Origin: Halomonas sp. KAO
Lineage (GTDB): Bacteria; Pseudomonadota; Gammaproteobacteria; Pseudomonadales; Halomonadaceae
Length of the DNA stretch: 64,000 nt
Assembly (NCBI RefSeq): GCF_015595025.1
Contig: NZ_JADNRL010000024.1
Location: 105,499 to 169,498 of the forward strand
Direction of reading: 5' to 3'
Of this stretch, positions 1-9,429 are shown piece after piece (within the stretch, counting starts at the first letter, position 1; the number at the start of each line of letters is the position of its first letter). The position numbers and the translations under genes were made by a program. The notes beneath the pieces were generated by a model. The model saw only the letters and a program-made list of their open reading frames with translations, searched no databases and was not told the origin of the DNA.

Positions 1-1392
1 ACCGAGCTGGATTCGCCCCGTGCCCCGCAGTGCGTGTTCGAGATGGGGCTGCCGGTGCTCGGCATCTGCTACGGCATGCAGACCATGGCCGAGCAGCTCG
101 GTGGTGCCGTCGAGGGCTCCCATGTGCATGAGTTCGGCTATGCGCAGATTCGTCTCGACGCCGAGACGGCGCTGTTTCGCGATATCTCCGACCATATCGA
201 TGCCGAGACGGGCAAGAACCTGCTCGATGTCTGGATGAGCCACGGTGACAAGGTCTCTCGGGTGCCCGACGAGTTCACCGTGACCGCCTCGACCCCGAGC
301 TGCCCGATCGCCGCCATGGCCTGGGAGGAGAAGCGCTTCTTCGGGGTGCAGTTCCACCCCGAGGTGACCCACACCCTGCAGGGGCAGCGCATCCTCGAGC
401 ACTTCGTGGTCGATATCTGCCAGAGCGCGCGCAACTGGACCCCGGCCCAGATCATCGAAGACCAGATCGCCCGGGTGCGCGACCAGGTGGGCGACCGCCA
501 CGTGCTGCTCGGCCTCTCCGGAGGCGTCGACTCCTCGGTGGTCGCGGCCCTGCTGCACAAGGCCATCGGCGACCAGCTGACCTGCGTGTTCGTCGACAAT
601 GGCCTGCTGCGCAAGGCCGAGGGTGACCAGGTGATGAAGACCTTCGCCCGCCATATGGGGGTCAAGGTGATTCGCGTGGACGCCGAGGATCAGTTCCTCG
701 ACAAGCTGAAGGGCGAGGCCGACCCCGAGGCCAAGCGCAAGATCATCGGCAACACCTTCATCGATGTCTTCGACGCCGAGGCCGCCAAGATCGAGGGAGT
801 CGACTTCCTGGCCCAAGGCACCATCTACCCGGATGTGATCGAGTCCGCCGCCGCCAAGACCGGCAAGGCGCACGTGATCAAGTCGCACCACAACGTGGGT
901 GGCCTGCCCGAGACCATGAAGCTCAAGCTGGTCGAGCCGCTGCGCGAGCTGTTCAAGGATGAGGTGCGCAAGCTCGGTGTCGAGCTCGGCCTGCCCTACG
1001 ACATGGTCTACCGCCACCCCTTCCCGGGGCCGGGCCTGGGCGTGCGCATCCTCGGCGAGGTGAAGAAGGAGTACGCCGATATCCTGCGCGAGGCCGATGC
1101 CATCTTTATCGAGGAGCTGCACAAGGCCGACTGGTATCACAAGACCAGCCAGGCCTTCGCGGTCTTCCTGCCGGTGAAGTCGGTCGGCGTGGTCGGCGAT
1201 GCCCGTCGCTACGAGTGGGTCATCGCCCTGCGCGCCGTGGAGACCATCGACTTCATGACCGCCCGCTGGGCGCACCTGCCTTACGAGTTGCTGGAGACCG
1301 TCTCCAATCGCATCATCAACGAGATCACCGGCGTCTCTCGCGTCACCTACGACGTGAGCAGCAAGCCGCCGGCGACGATCGAGTGGGAGTGA
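1..1392 (+). CDS. guaA: GMP synthase (glutamine-hydrolysing), 5' truncated by window edge
   Basis: Converts XMP to GMP using ATP and glutamine, the last step of GMP synthesis. The frame is open from base 1, and 463 residues are visible. By comparison with E. coli GuaA about 63 N-terminal residues lie upstream of the window. The class I glutamine amidotransferase part has the nucleophile motif GICYGMQ (visible Cys23) and the HPE triad piece near visible residue 118. Next come the ATP pyrophosphatase P-loop LSGGVDSS near residue 171 and the C-terminal dimerisation domain ending in KPPATIEWE, typical of the family. A GTG at base 34 could be mistaken for the start, but the upstream in-frame residues (SPRAPQ) match the family. 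guaB probably lies just upstream (inference). Confidence 0.97.
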   Translation, partial: TELDSPRAPQCVFEMGLPVLGICYGMQTMAEQLGGAVEGSHVHEFGYAQIRLDAETALFRDISDHIDAETGKNLLDVWMSHGDKVSRVPDEFTVTASTPSCPIAAMAWEEKRFFGVQFHPEVTHTLQGQRILEHFVVDICQSARNWTPAQIIEDQIARVRDQVGDRHVLLGLSGGVDSSVVAALLHKAIGDQLTCVFVDNGLLRKAEGDQVMKTFARHMGVKVIRVDAEDQFLDKLKGEADPEAKRKIIGNTFIDVFDAEAAKIEGVDFLAQGTIYPDVIESAAAKTGKAHVIKSHHNVGGLPETMKLKLVEPLRELFKDEVRKLGVELGLPYDMVYRHPFPGPGLGVRILGEVKKEYADILREADAIFIEELHKADWYHKTSQAFAVFLPVKSVGVVGDARRYEWVIALRAVETIDFMTARWAHLPYELLETVSNRIINEITGVSRVTYDVSSKPPATIEWE

Positions 1393-1430
1393 TCCCAGCT
1401 ATCTGAGCTTTTCGTAAAACTCTCTCAAGG

Positions 1431-1458
1431 ATCCCGTCTTGTTGGCGGGATTTTTTTT
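1431..1458 (+). terminator. Rho-independent terminator of guaA
   Basis: Stem ATCCCG (1431-1436) pairs with CGGGAT (1446-1451) across a 9-nt loop and is followed at once by a run of eight T. It lies 39 bases after the guaA stop. Confidence 0.9.
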
Positions 1459-1650
1459 GAGCTCAGAGCCTAAGTTAGCTGTCTCTACAGTAGTGGTAGC
1501 CACCCGACATGAGGCGCCAAGGGATAGGCCTTTATTGTTGCCTTCTTGTAGCATTTCGCCACGGATAAGCCTTTCCGGCCATCTGGCCACCGCACAACGT
1601 CTTGATGGAGTGGCTACACTGAGAGCTACAGTGATAGCCGGGAGGACGCC

Positions 1651-2103
1651 ATGAGCAATCGCCTGTTACGTGGGTTGATGGCCGGATTCACGGCCACCCT
1701 CGTCATCTCGCTGATCCTGGTGCTGCGCCTGGCGGCGGGCATCATTCCTTGGTACAACCCGATCGAGGTCATGAACCTGGCCGCCCAGGACCTGCTCGGC
1801 ACGCCGGACAGCCGCCTGCTGGCATGGGGCATCCACTTCGCCGTGGGCACGCTGATCTGGGGGCTGTTGTTCGCGCTGCTGGTGCCTTATCTCCCAGGCC
1901 GCACGCCTACCCGGCGCGGCCTGGAGTTTGGCGTGGCGAGCTGGCTGGTGGTGATGCTCACGGTCTTTCCCCTGGCGGGCTCCGGCCTCTTCGGTCTCGG
2001 CCTCGGGCTGGTGGCGCCGCTCTCGATGCTGATCGCCCATCTGGTCTTCGGGGCGGTGATCGGCGCCGTCTACGGCTGGGGGAGGGACGTGGTTCAGCGG
2101 TGA
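1651..2103 (+). CDS. Small integral membrane protein, DUF6789-like
   Basis: A 150-residue protein that is almost entirely hydrophobic, with four probable membrane segments near residues 7-29, 57-79, 93-112 and 116-143. The loop after segment 1 carries conserved-looking IIPWYNPIEVMN residues. The layout resembles small four-helix membrane proteins of the DUF6789 type, an assignment made from memory of the family and not searched. A GGGAGGA ribosome site sits just before the ATG. The gene stands alone between the guaA terminator and a convergent AraC regulator. No function can be assigned. Confidence 0.75.
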   Translation: MSNRLLRGLMAGFTATLVISLILVLRLAAGIIPWYNPIEVMNLAAQDLLGTPDSRLLAWGIHFAVGTLIWGLLFALLVPYLPGRTPTRRGLEFGVASWLVVMLTVFPLAGSGLFGLGLGLVAPLSMLIAHLVFGAVIGAVYGWGRDVVQR

Positions 2104-2119
2104 TCCCTCGGCAGGTCGT

Positions 2120-2953
2120 TCATTCGGCGCCTGCCCGGGCATCGGCGCTGCGCCATTCCCGCGGCGAGCAGCCGGTATGCCGGCGGAACACCTTGGCCAG
2201 CGCCGAGGGGCTGCTGTAGCCCACCCGGCCGGCGATGGCGTCCAGCGGCGCGCCGGCCCGCAGCAGACTCTTGGCCAGGCTTAGCCGGTACTGGGCCAGA
2301 TACTCGGCGGGGGGCTGGCCGAGGGTGTCGCGAAACAGGCCGGCGAAGCGGGCCCGGGACATGCCCGCCTCGCGGGCCAGCCCGTTCAGTGTCCAGTCGG
2401 CCGCCGGCCGGTCGTGCAGGGCGATCAGCGCCTTGACCAGCTGGGGATGGGCCATCCCCGCCAGCAGTCCCGATTCCACTTCGCCGGCATCCATCAGATA
2501 GCGCAGCAGCTGGATCACCAGCAGTTCACACAGCCGATCCAGGGCGGCCTGTCGGCCGCAGCGCTCCTCCCGCATCTCCGCCAGCATCAGCTCCAGCAGG
2601 CCGGCCATGCCGCTCAGCCGATCCAGCGGCGTCACCAGCATGGAGGGCAGGGCGCGATAGATCGGGCAGATATTGCCGGCGCCAAAGCGGAACGAGCCGC
2701 ACAGTGTGTCCGCGCCCTCCGGCCCCGGCCCGAGGTGGTGCGCGTCGCCGGCGGCCAGCAGGATCAGCACCGGGGCCTCGAAGCGGCGTGGCTGGCCGTC
2801 CGCCAGCGTCAGGTACAGTGTGCCGCGGGTCAGGATATGGATGAAGCCGGTGCCTTCCTGGGGCGGGTAGCGGGCGCTGTAGCACAGCGGGCCGGCATTG
2901 AGCACGCTGGCGGCGAGATGAAAATGGTCGAGCAGGGTGGCGAGTCGATCCAT
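2120..2953 (-). CDS. AraC-family transcriptional regulator with cupin-type sensor domain
   Basis: A 277-residue regulator. Residues 1-170 resemble the AraC-binding cupin_6 domain (MDRLATLLDHF start, central beta-rich GTGFIHILTRGT segment). The C-terminal about 95 residues form the paired AraC helix-turn-helix (GMSRARFAGLFRDTLGQPPAEYL, then IAGRVGYSSPSALAKVFRRHTG). The start at 2953 is chosen over an in-frame start at 2995 because CAGGAG lies 7 bases before it and the family begins there. It is divergent from the cytochrome P460 gene with about 110 bases between starts, so it probably controls that gene (inference). The ligand is unknown. Confidence 0.88.
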   Translation of the reverse strand: MDRLATLLDHFHLAASVLNAGPLCYSARYPPQEGTGFIHILTRGTLYLTLADGQPRRFEAPVLILLAAGDAHHLGPGPEGADTLCGSFRFGAGNICPIYRALPSMLVTPLDRLSGMAGLLELMLAEMREERCGRQAALDRLCELLVIQLLRYLMDAGEVESGLLAGMAHPQLVKALIALHDRPAADWTLNGLAREAGMSRARFAGLFRDTLGQPPAEYLAQYRLSLAKSLLRAGAPLDAIAGRVGYSSPSALAKVFRRHTGCSPREWRSADARAGAE

Positions 2954-3065
2954 CTTGAGACTCCTGGACGTATATCGAAGACCCTTGGAATCCAATCGTC
3001 CAGCGTGCTGCCTACACTGTCAATTGCCGGCAACCGTTCCGGCAACCGAACAGGAGGAGCGGACC

Positions 3066-3617
3066 ATGACAACAACCAATGCCCTTGGCCTGGCGGCGCT
3101 GCTGGCGCTGACCGGCCTTCCCGCCTTCGCCGCCGATCTGGCAACGACGACCTACAGTGAACACGTGGACGGCGAGGGCAACATCTCGCTGCCGGCAGAG
3201 GTCCGCGAACACTGGGTCCACCTCGGCTCCTGGGTGGTCAATGACGACGAGGCCCCGGGGGCCGGCTTCCACGACGTCTATACCCAGCCCGAGGCCGCGC
3301 GGGCCTATCGGGAGAGCGGCGAGTTCGCCGATGGCACCGTCCTGGTCAAGGAGATCCGCGGCGTCGAGGCCGGTGAAAAGACCACTGGTCCCGCGCTGTG
3401 GGCCGGCGAGCCGCAGATCTGGTTCGTGCTGGTCAAGGACACTCAAGAGCGCTTTGATGGTCCCCACTGGGGCGAAGGCTGGGGCTGGGCGCTGTTCAAG
3501 GCCGATGCGCCGGAGCAGAACGTGTCCGAGAGCTTCGAGGGCACCTGCAAGGGCTGTCATGTGCCGGCGCAGCAGACCGACTGGGTGTTCGTCGAGGGCT
3601 ACCCGACGCTGCGCTGA
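3066..3617 (+). CDS. Periplasmic cytochrome P460-family c-type cytochrome
   Basis: A 183-residue exported protein. The N-terminal about 22 residues are a clear Sec signal peptide ending near AFAAD. The mature part fits the cytochrome_P460 domain, and a single haem-c site CKGCH lies near the C-terminus. Tryptophan-rich stretches (HWGEGWGWALF) precede it. The family includes P460 enzymes that oxidise hydroxylamine and cytochrome c'-beta proteins that bind NO; which applies here cannot be told from sequence. The start is set by the GGAGGAG ribosome site at about 3054-3060 and by the signal peptide. It lies next to a divergent AraC gene and no other redox genes. Confidence 0.85.
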   Translation: MTTTNALGLAALLALTGLPAFAADLATTTYSEHVDGEGNISLPAEVREHWVHLGSWVVNDDEAPGAGFHDVYTQPEAARAYRESGEFADGTVLVKEIRGVEAGEKTTGPALWAGEPQIWFVLVKDTQERFDGPHWGEGWGWALFKADAPEQNVSESFEGTCKGCHVPAQQTDWVFVEGYPTLR

Positions 3618-3962
3618 GCTGTCGGGGCGAAGGTGGTCGCGCAGGGAGGCACCAGCGTCCACCTGCCGGACCAGACTGGAAGCGGGGGCCGCGAGCAGCG
3701 CAGATCACCCACCCGACCCTCACGCCGGCCCGAAAGGACGGCGAGGCCGTGCCCGGGCTCCCGGAGGCTCGGCGGGACGCTGCGCCACCGTGCCGAGCCC
3801 ATTGCCGATCTGTTGGCGATGACGCCGCATCTGCACCGCGATAGTCTCTAGGGGTGCAGACAAGGCGAAGAACGTTATAAGCTATTAACTTTCAAGTCTT
3901 TGCACGCCGGGGGCTGTGTGTCTATGGTCCGCGGCGTTCTTCCTTATATTGACGAGGTCCTC
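3618..3962. other. Intergenic region before the symporter gene, no gene seen
   Basis: 345 bases. The first two thirds are GC-rich with no credible gene: the short open frames lack family features and ribosome sites. An AT-rich patch at about 3869-3898 (GTTATAAGCTATTAAC) is the likely promoter area for the symporter gene at 3963. No terminator with a T-run was seen after the cytochrome gene. Confidence 0.5.
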
Positions 3963-5237
3963 ATGTCGACGCTCCTGACATCCCTCTGGCACGGCTATCG
4001 CGATGCCTCGCTGATCCTGCGCGTGAGCATCGCCCTGGTGCTGGGCGTGGTGGTCGGCCTGGTCGGCGGGCCTGTCGTTGCCGAATGGCTGGCCCCGCTG
4101 GGCGAGCTGCTGATGCGGCTGCTGAAGTTCATCATCCTGCCCATCGTCCTGTTCACCCTGATGTCGGGAGTCAATCAGGGCGCCGCCGGTAGCCTCGGGC
4201 GGATCGGCCGCAAGGTGTTTCTCTACTATCTGGCCACCTCGGCCCTGGCCATCGTCGTGGGGTTAACCGTGGCGACCCTGCTGTCGCCGGGAGAGGGCAT
4301 GTCGCTGCAGGGGGCCGGCACCGTCTCGGTGCCTGACAATCCCGGCATCCTCTCGGTGGTGCTCGGCATCGTGCCGAACAATATCGTTGCCGCCTTCGCC
4401 GAACAGGATCTGCTGGGCATCATCTTCACCGCGCTGGTCTTTGGCCTGGCCGTGTCGAAGATGCGTCAGTCCGAATCCCAGGCGGAGCTGGGGGAGCGGC
4501 TCTATGGCCTGATCGAGGCGCTTAACACCGCCACGCTCAGGGTGATGGATGGCATTCTTCACGTCGTCCCGGTCGGGGTCTTCGCCATCGTGACCAATAC
4601 CGTCGCCGATCAGGGGCTCGCGACCCTGCTGTCGCTGGGCGATATGGTGGTGGTGCTCTATCTGGCGCTGGGGGCGCAGCTTCTGGTCTACCTCGGCCTG
4701 CTCAAGGGCTTCGGTGTGTCGGCTCGCGGCTTCTTCCGCGAGGCGCGAACGCCCATGGCCACCGCCTTCGCCACCCAGAGCAGCGCCGGCACACTGCCGC
4801 TGACGCTGGGTGCCGCGAGTCGCCTGGGCCTGCCGCGTAGCCTCTACGGCTTCAGCCTGCCGCTCGGGGCGACGCTGAACATGGACGGAGCAGCGATTCG
4901 CATCGCCATCTCGGCGGTCTTCGCCGCCAACGTGATGGGCGTGCCACTTGACTGGGCAAGCATGCTGCAGATCGTGGTGGTAGGCACGCTGATCTCGGTG
5001 GGGACCGCCGGGGTGCCCGGTGCCGGTATCGTGATGATCGCGACGGTGTTCTCTCAGGTGGGCTTGCCTATCGAGGCGGTGGCGCTGCTGACGGCCATCG
5101 ATGCCCTGGTGGGCATGGGCGCTACCGCGCTCAATGTGACCGGCGATCTCGTTGGCACGGCGGTCATCGACCGCAGTGAGCGTAGACGGAGCGCCTCGCA
5201 GACGTCCGGCACAGCCGAGCCCGCCCGGTATCGCTAG
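3963..5237 (+). CDS. Dicarboxylate/amino acid:cation symporter (DAACS/SDF family)
   Basis: A 424-residue secondary transporter of the SDF fold (GltP/DctA/Glt-Ph type), expected to import a dicarboxylate or acidic amino acid with Na+ or H+. Visible signatures are the HP1 serine-rich region TQSSAGTLPLTL, the TM7 motif GATLNMDGAAI (family NMDGT) and the HP2 motif GTAGVPGAGIVM. The ATG at 3963 is preferred (GAGG before it) because an earlier start at 3900 would add a non-family N-terminal tail. Substrate is not decided by these motifs. It is a single-gene unit between an AT-rich promoter area and the catalase gene. Confidence 0.92.
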   Translation: MSTLLTSLWHGYRDASLILRVSIALVLGVVVGLVGGPVVAEWLAPLGELLMRLLKFIILPIVLFTLMSGVNQGAAGSLGRIGRKVFLYYLATSALAIVVGLTVATLLSPGEGMSLQGAGTVSVPDNPGILSVVLGIVPNNIVAAFAEQDLLGIIFTALVFGLAVSKMRQSESQAELGERLYGLIEALNTATLRVMDGILHVVPVGVFAIVTNTVADQGLATLLSLGDMVVVLYLALGAQLLVYLGLLKGFGVSARGFFREARTPMATAFATQSSAGTLPLTLGAASRLGLPRSLYGFSLPLGATLNMDGAAIRIAISAVFAANVMGVPLDWASMLQIVVVGTLISVGTAGVPGAGIVMIATVFSQVGLPIEAVALLTAIDALVGMGATALNVTGDLVGTAVIDRSERRRSASQTSGTAEPARYR

Positions 5238-5396
5238 CTTCTGTCCGAGCCAGGGGCGGCGGTAACCGCGGCGGTGTCACGGTCTCGTTAGTGAGTTGGA
5301 CAGCTTGAGGCTGGGTTGTTATACCTCCTACAGGCGCTGGAAGCTGGTGGCGCCACTCGCGTCACCATGGGCGCGCATCCAAGAGGAGGGTTGACC

Positions 5397-6857
5397 GTGA
5401 CGACTGATAACCGCAAGCCGACGACGACCGATGCCGGAATCCCGGTCGCCAGCGACGAGCACTCGCTGTCCGTCGGCCCCGACGGCCCCATCGTGCTCCA
5501 CGATCACTACCTGATCGAGCAGATGGCCAACTTCAATCGCGAGCGGATCCCCGAGCGTCAGCCCCACGCCAAGGGCAGTGGGGCATTCGGGCGTTTCGAG
5601 GTGACAGAAGACGTCAGCGCCTATACACGGGCCGCGGTATTTCAGCCGGGAACACGCACGGAGGTGCTGATTCGCTTCTCCACCGTGGCCGGCGAGCGGG
5701 GTAGCCCGGATACCTGGCGCGACCCGCGCGGGTTTTCCATCAAGTTCTATACCAGCGAAGGCAACTACGACATGGTGGGGAACAACACGCCGGTGTTCTT
5801 CCTCCGCGACCCGCTGAAGTTCCAGCATTTCATTCGTTCCCAGAAGCGCCGTGCGGATACCAATCTGCGTGACCACGATATGCAGTGGGACTTCTGGACG
5901 CTATCACCGGAAAGTGCCCACCAGGTCACCTGGCTGATGGGCGACAGGGGAATTCCCAGGACCTGGCGGCACATGAATGGCTATTCCAGCCACACCTACA
6001 TGTGGGTGAACGCCCAGGGCGAGAAGTTCTGGGTCAAGTATCACTTCAAGACCGACCAGGGGGTCGAGTGCCTGACGCAGGAGGAGGCCGACCGGCTGGC
6101 GGGCGCGGATGGCGATTATCATACCCGCGATCTCTATCAGGCGATCGAGGCCGGCGAGTATCCGAGCTGGACGCTCTACATGCAGATCATGCCGTTCAAG
6201 GAGGCCGAAACCTATCGTTTCAACCCCTTCGACCTGACCAAGATATGGCCCCATGCGGACTATCCGCTGGTCAAGGTCGGCAAGCTGACGCTCGACCGCA
6301 ACCCCACGGATCATCACACCGAGATCGAGCAGGCGGCCTTCGAGCCCAATAACCTGGTGCCCGGCATCGGCATCAGCCCCGACAAGATGTTGCTGGGGCG
6401 GGTGTTTGCCTACGCGGATGCGCATCGCCACCGGTTGGGCGTCAACTACAAGCAGATTCCGGTCAATGCCCCCAGGTCACCGGTCCACAGCTACAGCAAG
6501 GATGGCGCCATGCGGGTGCAGAATGTGGCGGACCCGGTCTATGCCCCCAACTCCAAGGGGGGGCCGGCGGCCGATGGCGAGCGTTATCCCGAGGACTCCA
6601 GCTGGGAGACCGGAGGGGAGATGGTGCGTGCCGCCTATACACTGCGCCAGGACGATGATGACTTCGGGCAGGCCAATACCCTGGTCAATCAGGTCATGGA
6701 CGATGCCGCCCGTGAACGCCTGGTGGCCAATGTGGTGGGCCACCTCTCCGATGGTGTTTCCGCTCCGGTGCTCGAGCGGGCCTTCGACTACTGGCGAAAG
6801 GTCGACCCGGAGATCGGTGAGCGGATCGCCAAGGGGGTCCAGGCCAATACTGGCTGA
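5397..6857 (+). CDS. katA: Monofunctional haem catalase (small-subunit type)
   Basis: Breaks down H2O2 in the cytoplasm. 486 residues, the usual size of clade 3 small-subunit catalases. The distal-haem histidine lies in [16 protein letters not shown] (His57), the distal Asn in GNNTPVFF, and the proximal haem tyrosine in [14 protein letters not shown]. Start: a GTG at 5397 with AAGAGGAGGG six bases upstream is best. The frame is open back to 5316, but that extension has no family match. No OxyR-like box was recognised. A terminator follows at 6881. The katA name is by similarity of type only. Confidence 0.93.
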   Translation: MTTDNRKPTTTDAGIPVASDEHSLSVGPDGPIVLHDHYLIEQMANFNRERIPERQPHAKGSGAFGRFEVTEDVSAYTRAAVFQPGTRTEVLIRFSTVAGERGSPDTWRDPRGFSIKFYTSEGNYDMVGNNTPVFFLRDPLKFQHFIRSQKRRADTNLRDHDMQWDFWTLSPESAHQVTWLMGDRGIPRTWRHMNGYSSHTYMWVNAQGEKFWVKYHFKTDQGVECLTQEEADRLAGADGDYHTRDLYQAIEAGEYPSWTLYMQIMPFKEAETYRFNPFDLTKIWPHADYPLVKVGKLTLDRNPTDHHTEIEQAAFEPNNLVPGIGISPDKMLLGRVFAYADAHRHRLGVNYKQIPVNAPRSPVHSYSKDGAMRVQNVADPVYAPNSKGGPAADGERYPEDSSWETGGEMVRAAYTLRQDDDDFGQANTLVNQVMDDAARERLVANVVGHLSDGVSAPVLERAFDYWRKVDPEIGERIAKGVQANTG

Positions 6858-6880
6858 GGGCTTGTCCTGAGTGCTTCGGA

Positions 6881-6911
6881 AGCCCGTCGGTGTGATGCCG
6901 GCGGGCTTTCT
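6881..6911 (+). terminator. Terminator after catalase
   Basis: AGCCCGTCGG (6881-6890) pairs with CCGGCGGGCT (6898-6907), with one G-U pair, and TTTC follows. It lies 23 bases after the catalase stop. Confidence 0.75.
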
Positions 6912-7017
6912 GGCACCCGGGGGCGGGTCGAGAACGGGCAGCAGGAGGTCATCAGTCTGGAAGGGGCTATATCAGCCTGGAAATACTTTGAAGCAGGCAA
7001 CTGAAGCAGGCAACAAC

Positions 7018-7049
7018 GAAACAGGGCCCGCCGAAGCGAGCCCTGTTTC
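7018..7049 (-). terminator. Hairpin terminator after the cold-shock gene
   Basis: A perfect 10-bp stem, GAAACAGGGC (7018-7027) with GCCCTGTTTC (7040-7049). Read on the minus strand it lies 38 bases after the cold-shock stop and ends in TTTC then GTTGTTG, so the U-tract is imperfect. Confidence 0.65.
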
Positions 7050-7087
7050 ACGAACCCTGAGGTTCGTGCGCGTTCATGATCCGGGGA

Positions 7088-7291
7088 TCAGAGCGGCTTG
7101 ATGTTAGAGGCCTGGAGGCCCTTCTTGCCCTGGGTCACGTCGAAGGAGACGCTCTGACCTTCCTGCAGGGACTTGAAGCCTTCAGCCTGAATCTCGGAGA
7201 AGTGGGCGAAGACGTCATCACCGCCGTCAGACGGAGAGATGAAGCCAAAACCCTTGGAGTCGTTGAACCACTTTACGGTACCAGTTGTCAT
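7088..7291 (-). CDS. cspA: Cold-shock protein, CspA family
   Basis: A 67-residue single cold-shock domain that binds single-stranded RNA/DNA and melts RNA structure. Both RNP motifs are intact: KGFGFI at residues 14-19 and VFAHF at 27-31. The C-terminal [10 protein letters not shown] is the usual family end. AAGGA lies upstream with an AT-rich spacer to the ATG. The roughly 360 bases to the divergent scpA leave room for the long 5' leader common in csp genes. Which paralogue it is (CspA, CspD, CspE) cannot be set from this window. Confidence 0.93.
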   Translation of the reverse strand: MTTGTVKWFNDSKGFGFISPSDGGDDVFAHFSEIQAEGFKSLQEGQSVSFDVTQGKKGLQASNIKPL

Positions 7292-7651
7292 AATAAATCC
7301 TTTCGCGCTTAGCGCCTTGCAAAGTTCCTGGTGTCACCCAGATGTATAGCGGGTAAAACAAGAATGATCTTACAGGCGGTCGAAAGAATTCGAATGCTGC
7401 TGAAACCATGCTGCTTGCCAACCAACTGGCGCTACGGTCTCATTGTTGTGGCTCCGGGTCAAAGACTTTCGTGATTTATTTTTGGTGGGCTCGTCGAGGG
7501 TGCCCGCCCAGCCGGCTCCGCGGCCGTTGAGGGCGCGGCGCGGATGGCGACATCACCGCGCGGGCCGTGGGCAGCGTCAAGGCGCTGTTTCCATGGGTAC
7601 GCTCTTGCTAGACTGCGCCGTTGATCCTGCGTCCCCGGAGAGGCACGACGC
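7292..7651. other. Divergent control region between cspA and scpA
   Basis: 360 bases without a credible gene. The cspA-proximal half is comparatively AT-rich and on the minus strand contains TTGTTTTACCCGCTATACAT, which holds a possible -10 (TATACA). Near scpA, CTTGCTAGACT at about 7605-7613 looks like an extended -10 for scpA. Neither promoter is strong by eye. Confidence 0.4.
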
Positions 7652-8563
7652 GTGAGTGCTACCCCCGATACCCCCAGCCTCGAACAGACCGCCGCCGGCC
7701 AGGCCGAGGTGCTCGGCAGGCTGTTCGATGAGCCGATTACCGAGCTGCCGGAGGACCTCTATATCCCGCCGGAGGCGCTACGGGTCTTTCTCGAGGCCTT
7801 CGAGGGGCCGCTCGACCTGTTGCTCTACCTGATTCGCCGACAGAACCTGGATATTCTGGCCATCGATGTGGCCGCCATCACCCGCCAGTACATCGAGTAC
7901 GTCGAGCTGATGAAGGCCATGGAGATCGAGCTGGCGGGCGAATACCTGCTGATGGCGGCGATGCTTGCCGAGATCAAGTCGCGCACCCTGCTGCCACGTC
8001 CACCCAGGGAGGGGGGTGACGACGAGGAGGAGGATCCGCGCGCCGAGCTGATTCGCCGCCTGCAGGAGTATGAGCGGTTAAAGAGTGCCGCCGAGTCGCT
8101 GGCCGAACTGCCTCGGCTGGGGCGCGACTGGTTTCCGGCTCGGGCGGCACTGCCGCCGCTGGAGAGTCGGGTGATCCACCCGGATGTCGGACTGGACCAG
8201 TTGCTGGGTGCCCTGGCGGGTATCCTGCGGCGTGCCGAGCTCAACCAGACCCACCAGATCAGCCGCGAGGTGCTGTCGACCCGCGAGCGCATGCTGGCGA
8301 TCATGGAACGGCTCGAGGGCGGTCGCTTCGTGCCCTTCGAGGCGCTGTTCGCGCTGGAGGAGGGGCGTGCCGGTGTCGTGGTGACCTTCATGGCGATTCT
8401 CGAGTTGGCCAAGGAGTCGATGATCGAGGTCGTGCAGAACGCACCGCTGTCACCCCTTCATGTCCGCGCCCGAGTCGCCCCGGCCGAGGGTGTCGAGCAG
8501 GATGATCCCGAAGATGGGGGAGAGAGTCCCTTCGAGGAGGAAGACGGGGAGGTTGGGCCATGA
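7652..8563 (+). CDS. scpA: Segregation and condensation protein A
   Basis: Kleisin subunit that with ScpB bridges SMC for chromosome condensation. 303 residues. The N-terminal kleisin motif FEGPLDLLLYLIRRQNLDIL (about 50-69) and the helix EYLLMAAMLAEIKSRTLLPRP are diagnostic. The C-terminal winged-helix portion contains FVPFEALF and VVTFMAILELAKE. The start is GTG with GGAGAGG eight bases upstream. The stop overlaps the scpB start by 4 bases (ATGA), so the two are probably translationally coupled. An acidic tail ends the protein. Confidence 0.95.
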   Translation: MSATPDTPSLEQTAAGQAEVLGRLFDEPITELPEDLYIPPEALRVFLEAFEGPLDLLLYLIRRQNLDILAIDVAAITRQYIEYVELMKAMEIELAGEYLLMAAMLAEIKSRTLLPRPPREGGDDEEEDPRAELIRRLQEYERLKSAAESLAELPRLGRDWFPARAALPPLESRVIHPDVGLDQLLGALAGILRRAELNQTHQISREVLSTRERMLAIMERLEGGRFVPFEALFALEEGRAGVVVTFMAILELAKESMIEVVQNAPLSPLHVRARVAPAEGVEQDDPEDGGESPFEEEDGEVGP

Positions 8564-9429
8564 TGGCCGAGGAAGTGCCCGGTGTGCTGGATGAGATCCT
8601 CGAGGCGGCGCTGCTGGCCGCGGGAGAGCCATTGGCGGTGGAGCGTCTGGAGGCCCTGTTTGACGACCATGAGCGGCCACCGCGGCGCGCCCTGCGCGAG
8701 GCGCTGGAGCGCCTGCGTGGCCGCCATGAACGGGGTGCCATGGAGCTGATCGAGACGGCCTCGGGCTATCAATTGCGCATCCGCCCACGGCTCTCCCCCT
8801 GGGTGTCGCGACTCTGGGATGAGCGTCCCCAGCGCTATTCGAGGGCGCTGCTCGAGACCCTGGCGCTGATTGCCTACCGTCAGCCGGTTACCCGTGGCGA
8901 TATCGAGGAGGTGCGCGGGGTCTCGGTGAGCGGCTCGATCATGCGCACCCTGCTCGAGCGTGGCTGGGTTCGCGTGGTGGGCCATCGTGACGTGCCGGGG
9001 CGACCCGCGGTCTATGCGACCACTCGCAGCTTTCTCGACGACTTCGGTCTCAAGACGCTCGATGAGCTACCCCCCATGCATGAGCTCAAGGCATTCGAGG
9101 GGGCGGAGCAGATGGACGCCTTCGATGAAGAGGGGTCGCCGCCCGACCAGACCGATATTCTCGCCCAGGCGGATATGGTGCAAGATGAGGGTGCCGGTGA
9201 GGCATCCGAGGGCGCTACACTATCCGAATCCGAGGCGTCGGCGGCGGCCGATGCCTCCAACGAGCCCGCCGAAGAGGGTGGTCTTGATCACGCCGAGAAG
9301 GCGTCCGAGCGGGCAGACCTGAGCTTCGCCGATCTCGAGGCGCGTCTGTCCGAACGTGCCCGAAGCCGCGTCGATGATGACGCTGCTCCGGGGGCGGAAT
9401 ACACATCCAGTGAGAACGAAGATTCATGA
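8560..9429 (+). CDS. scpB: Segregation and condensation protein B
   Basis: Partner of ScpA in the SMC-ScpAB complex. 289 residues: two winged-helix domains fill residues 1-175 ([22 protein letters not shown] is the family hallmark), followed by a long acidic, Ala/Glu/Ser-rich tail of about 100 residues with no fold visible. Such tails are common in halophile-related gammaproteobacteria. It overlaps scpA and rluB by 4 bases each. A second ATG three bases downstream is an equally good start. Confidence 0.95.
   Translation: MMAEEVPGVLDEILEAALLAAGEPLAVERLEALFDDHERPPRRALREALERLRGRHERGAMELIETASGYQLRIRPRLSPWVSRLWDERPQRYSRALLETLALIAYRQPVTRGDIEEVRGVSVSGSIMRTLLERGWVRVVGHRDVPGRPAVYATTRSFLDDFGLKTLDELPPMHELKAFEGAEQMDAFDEEGSPPDQTDILAQADMVQDEGAGEASEGATLSESEASAAADASNEPAEEGGLDHAEKASERADLSFADLEARLSERARSRVDDDAAPGAEYTSSENEDS

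Noticed and set aside
34..1392. GTG at base 34 as the true guaA start
   Set aside because: The frame is open to base 1, and the residues before the GTG match the GuaA amidotransferase domain, so it is a cut gene.
5296..5325. Promoter TTGGAC with TTATAC/TATACC before catalase
   Set aside because: Spacing is right (17-18), but both hexamers are poor, so it is not listed as a feature.
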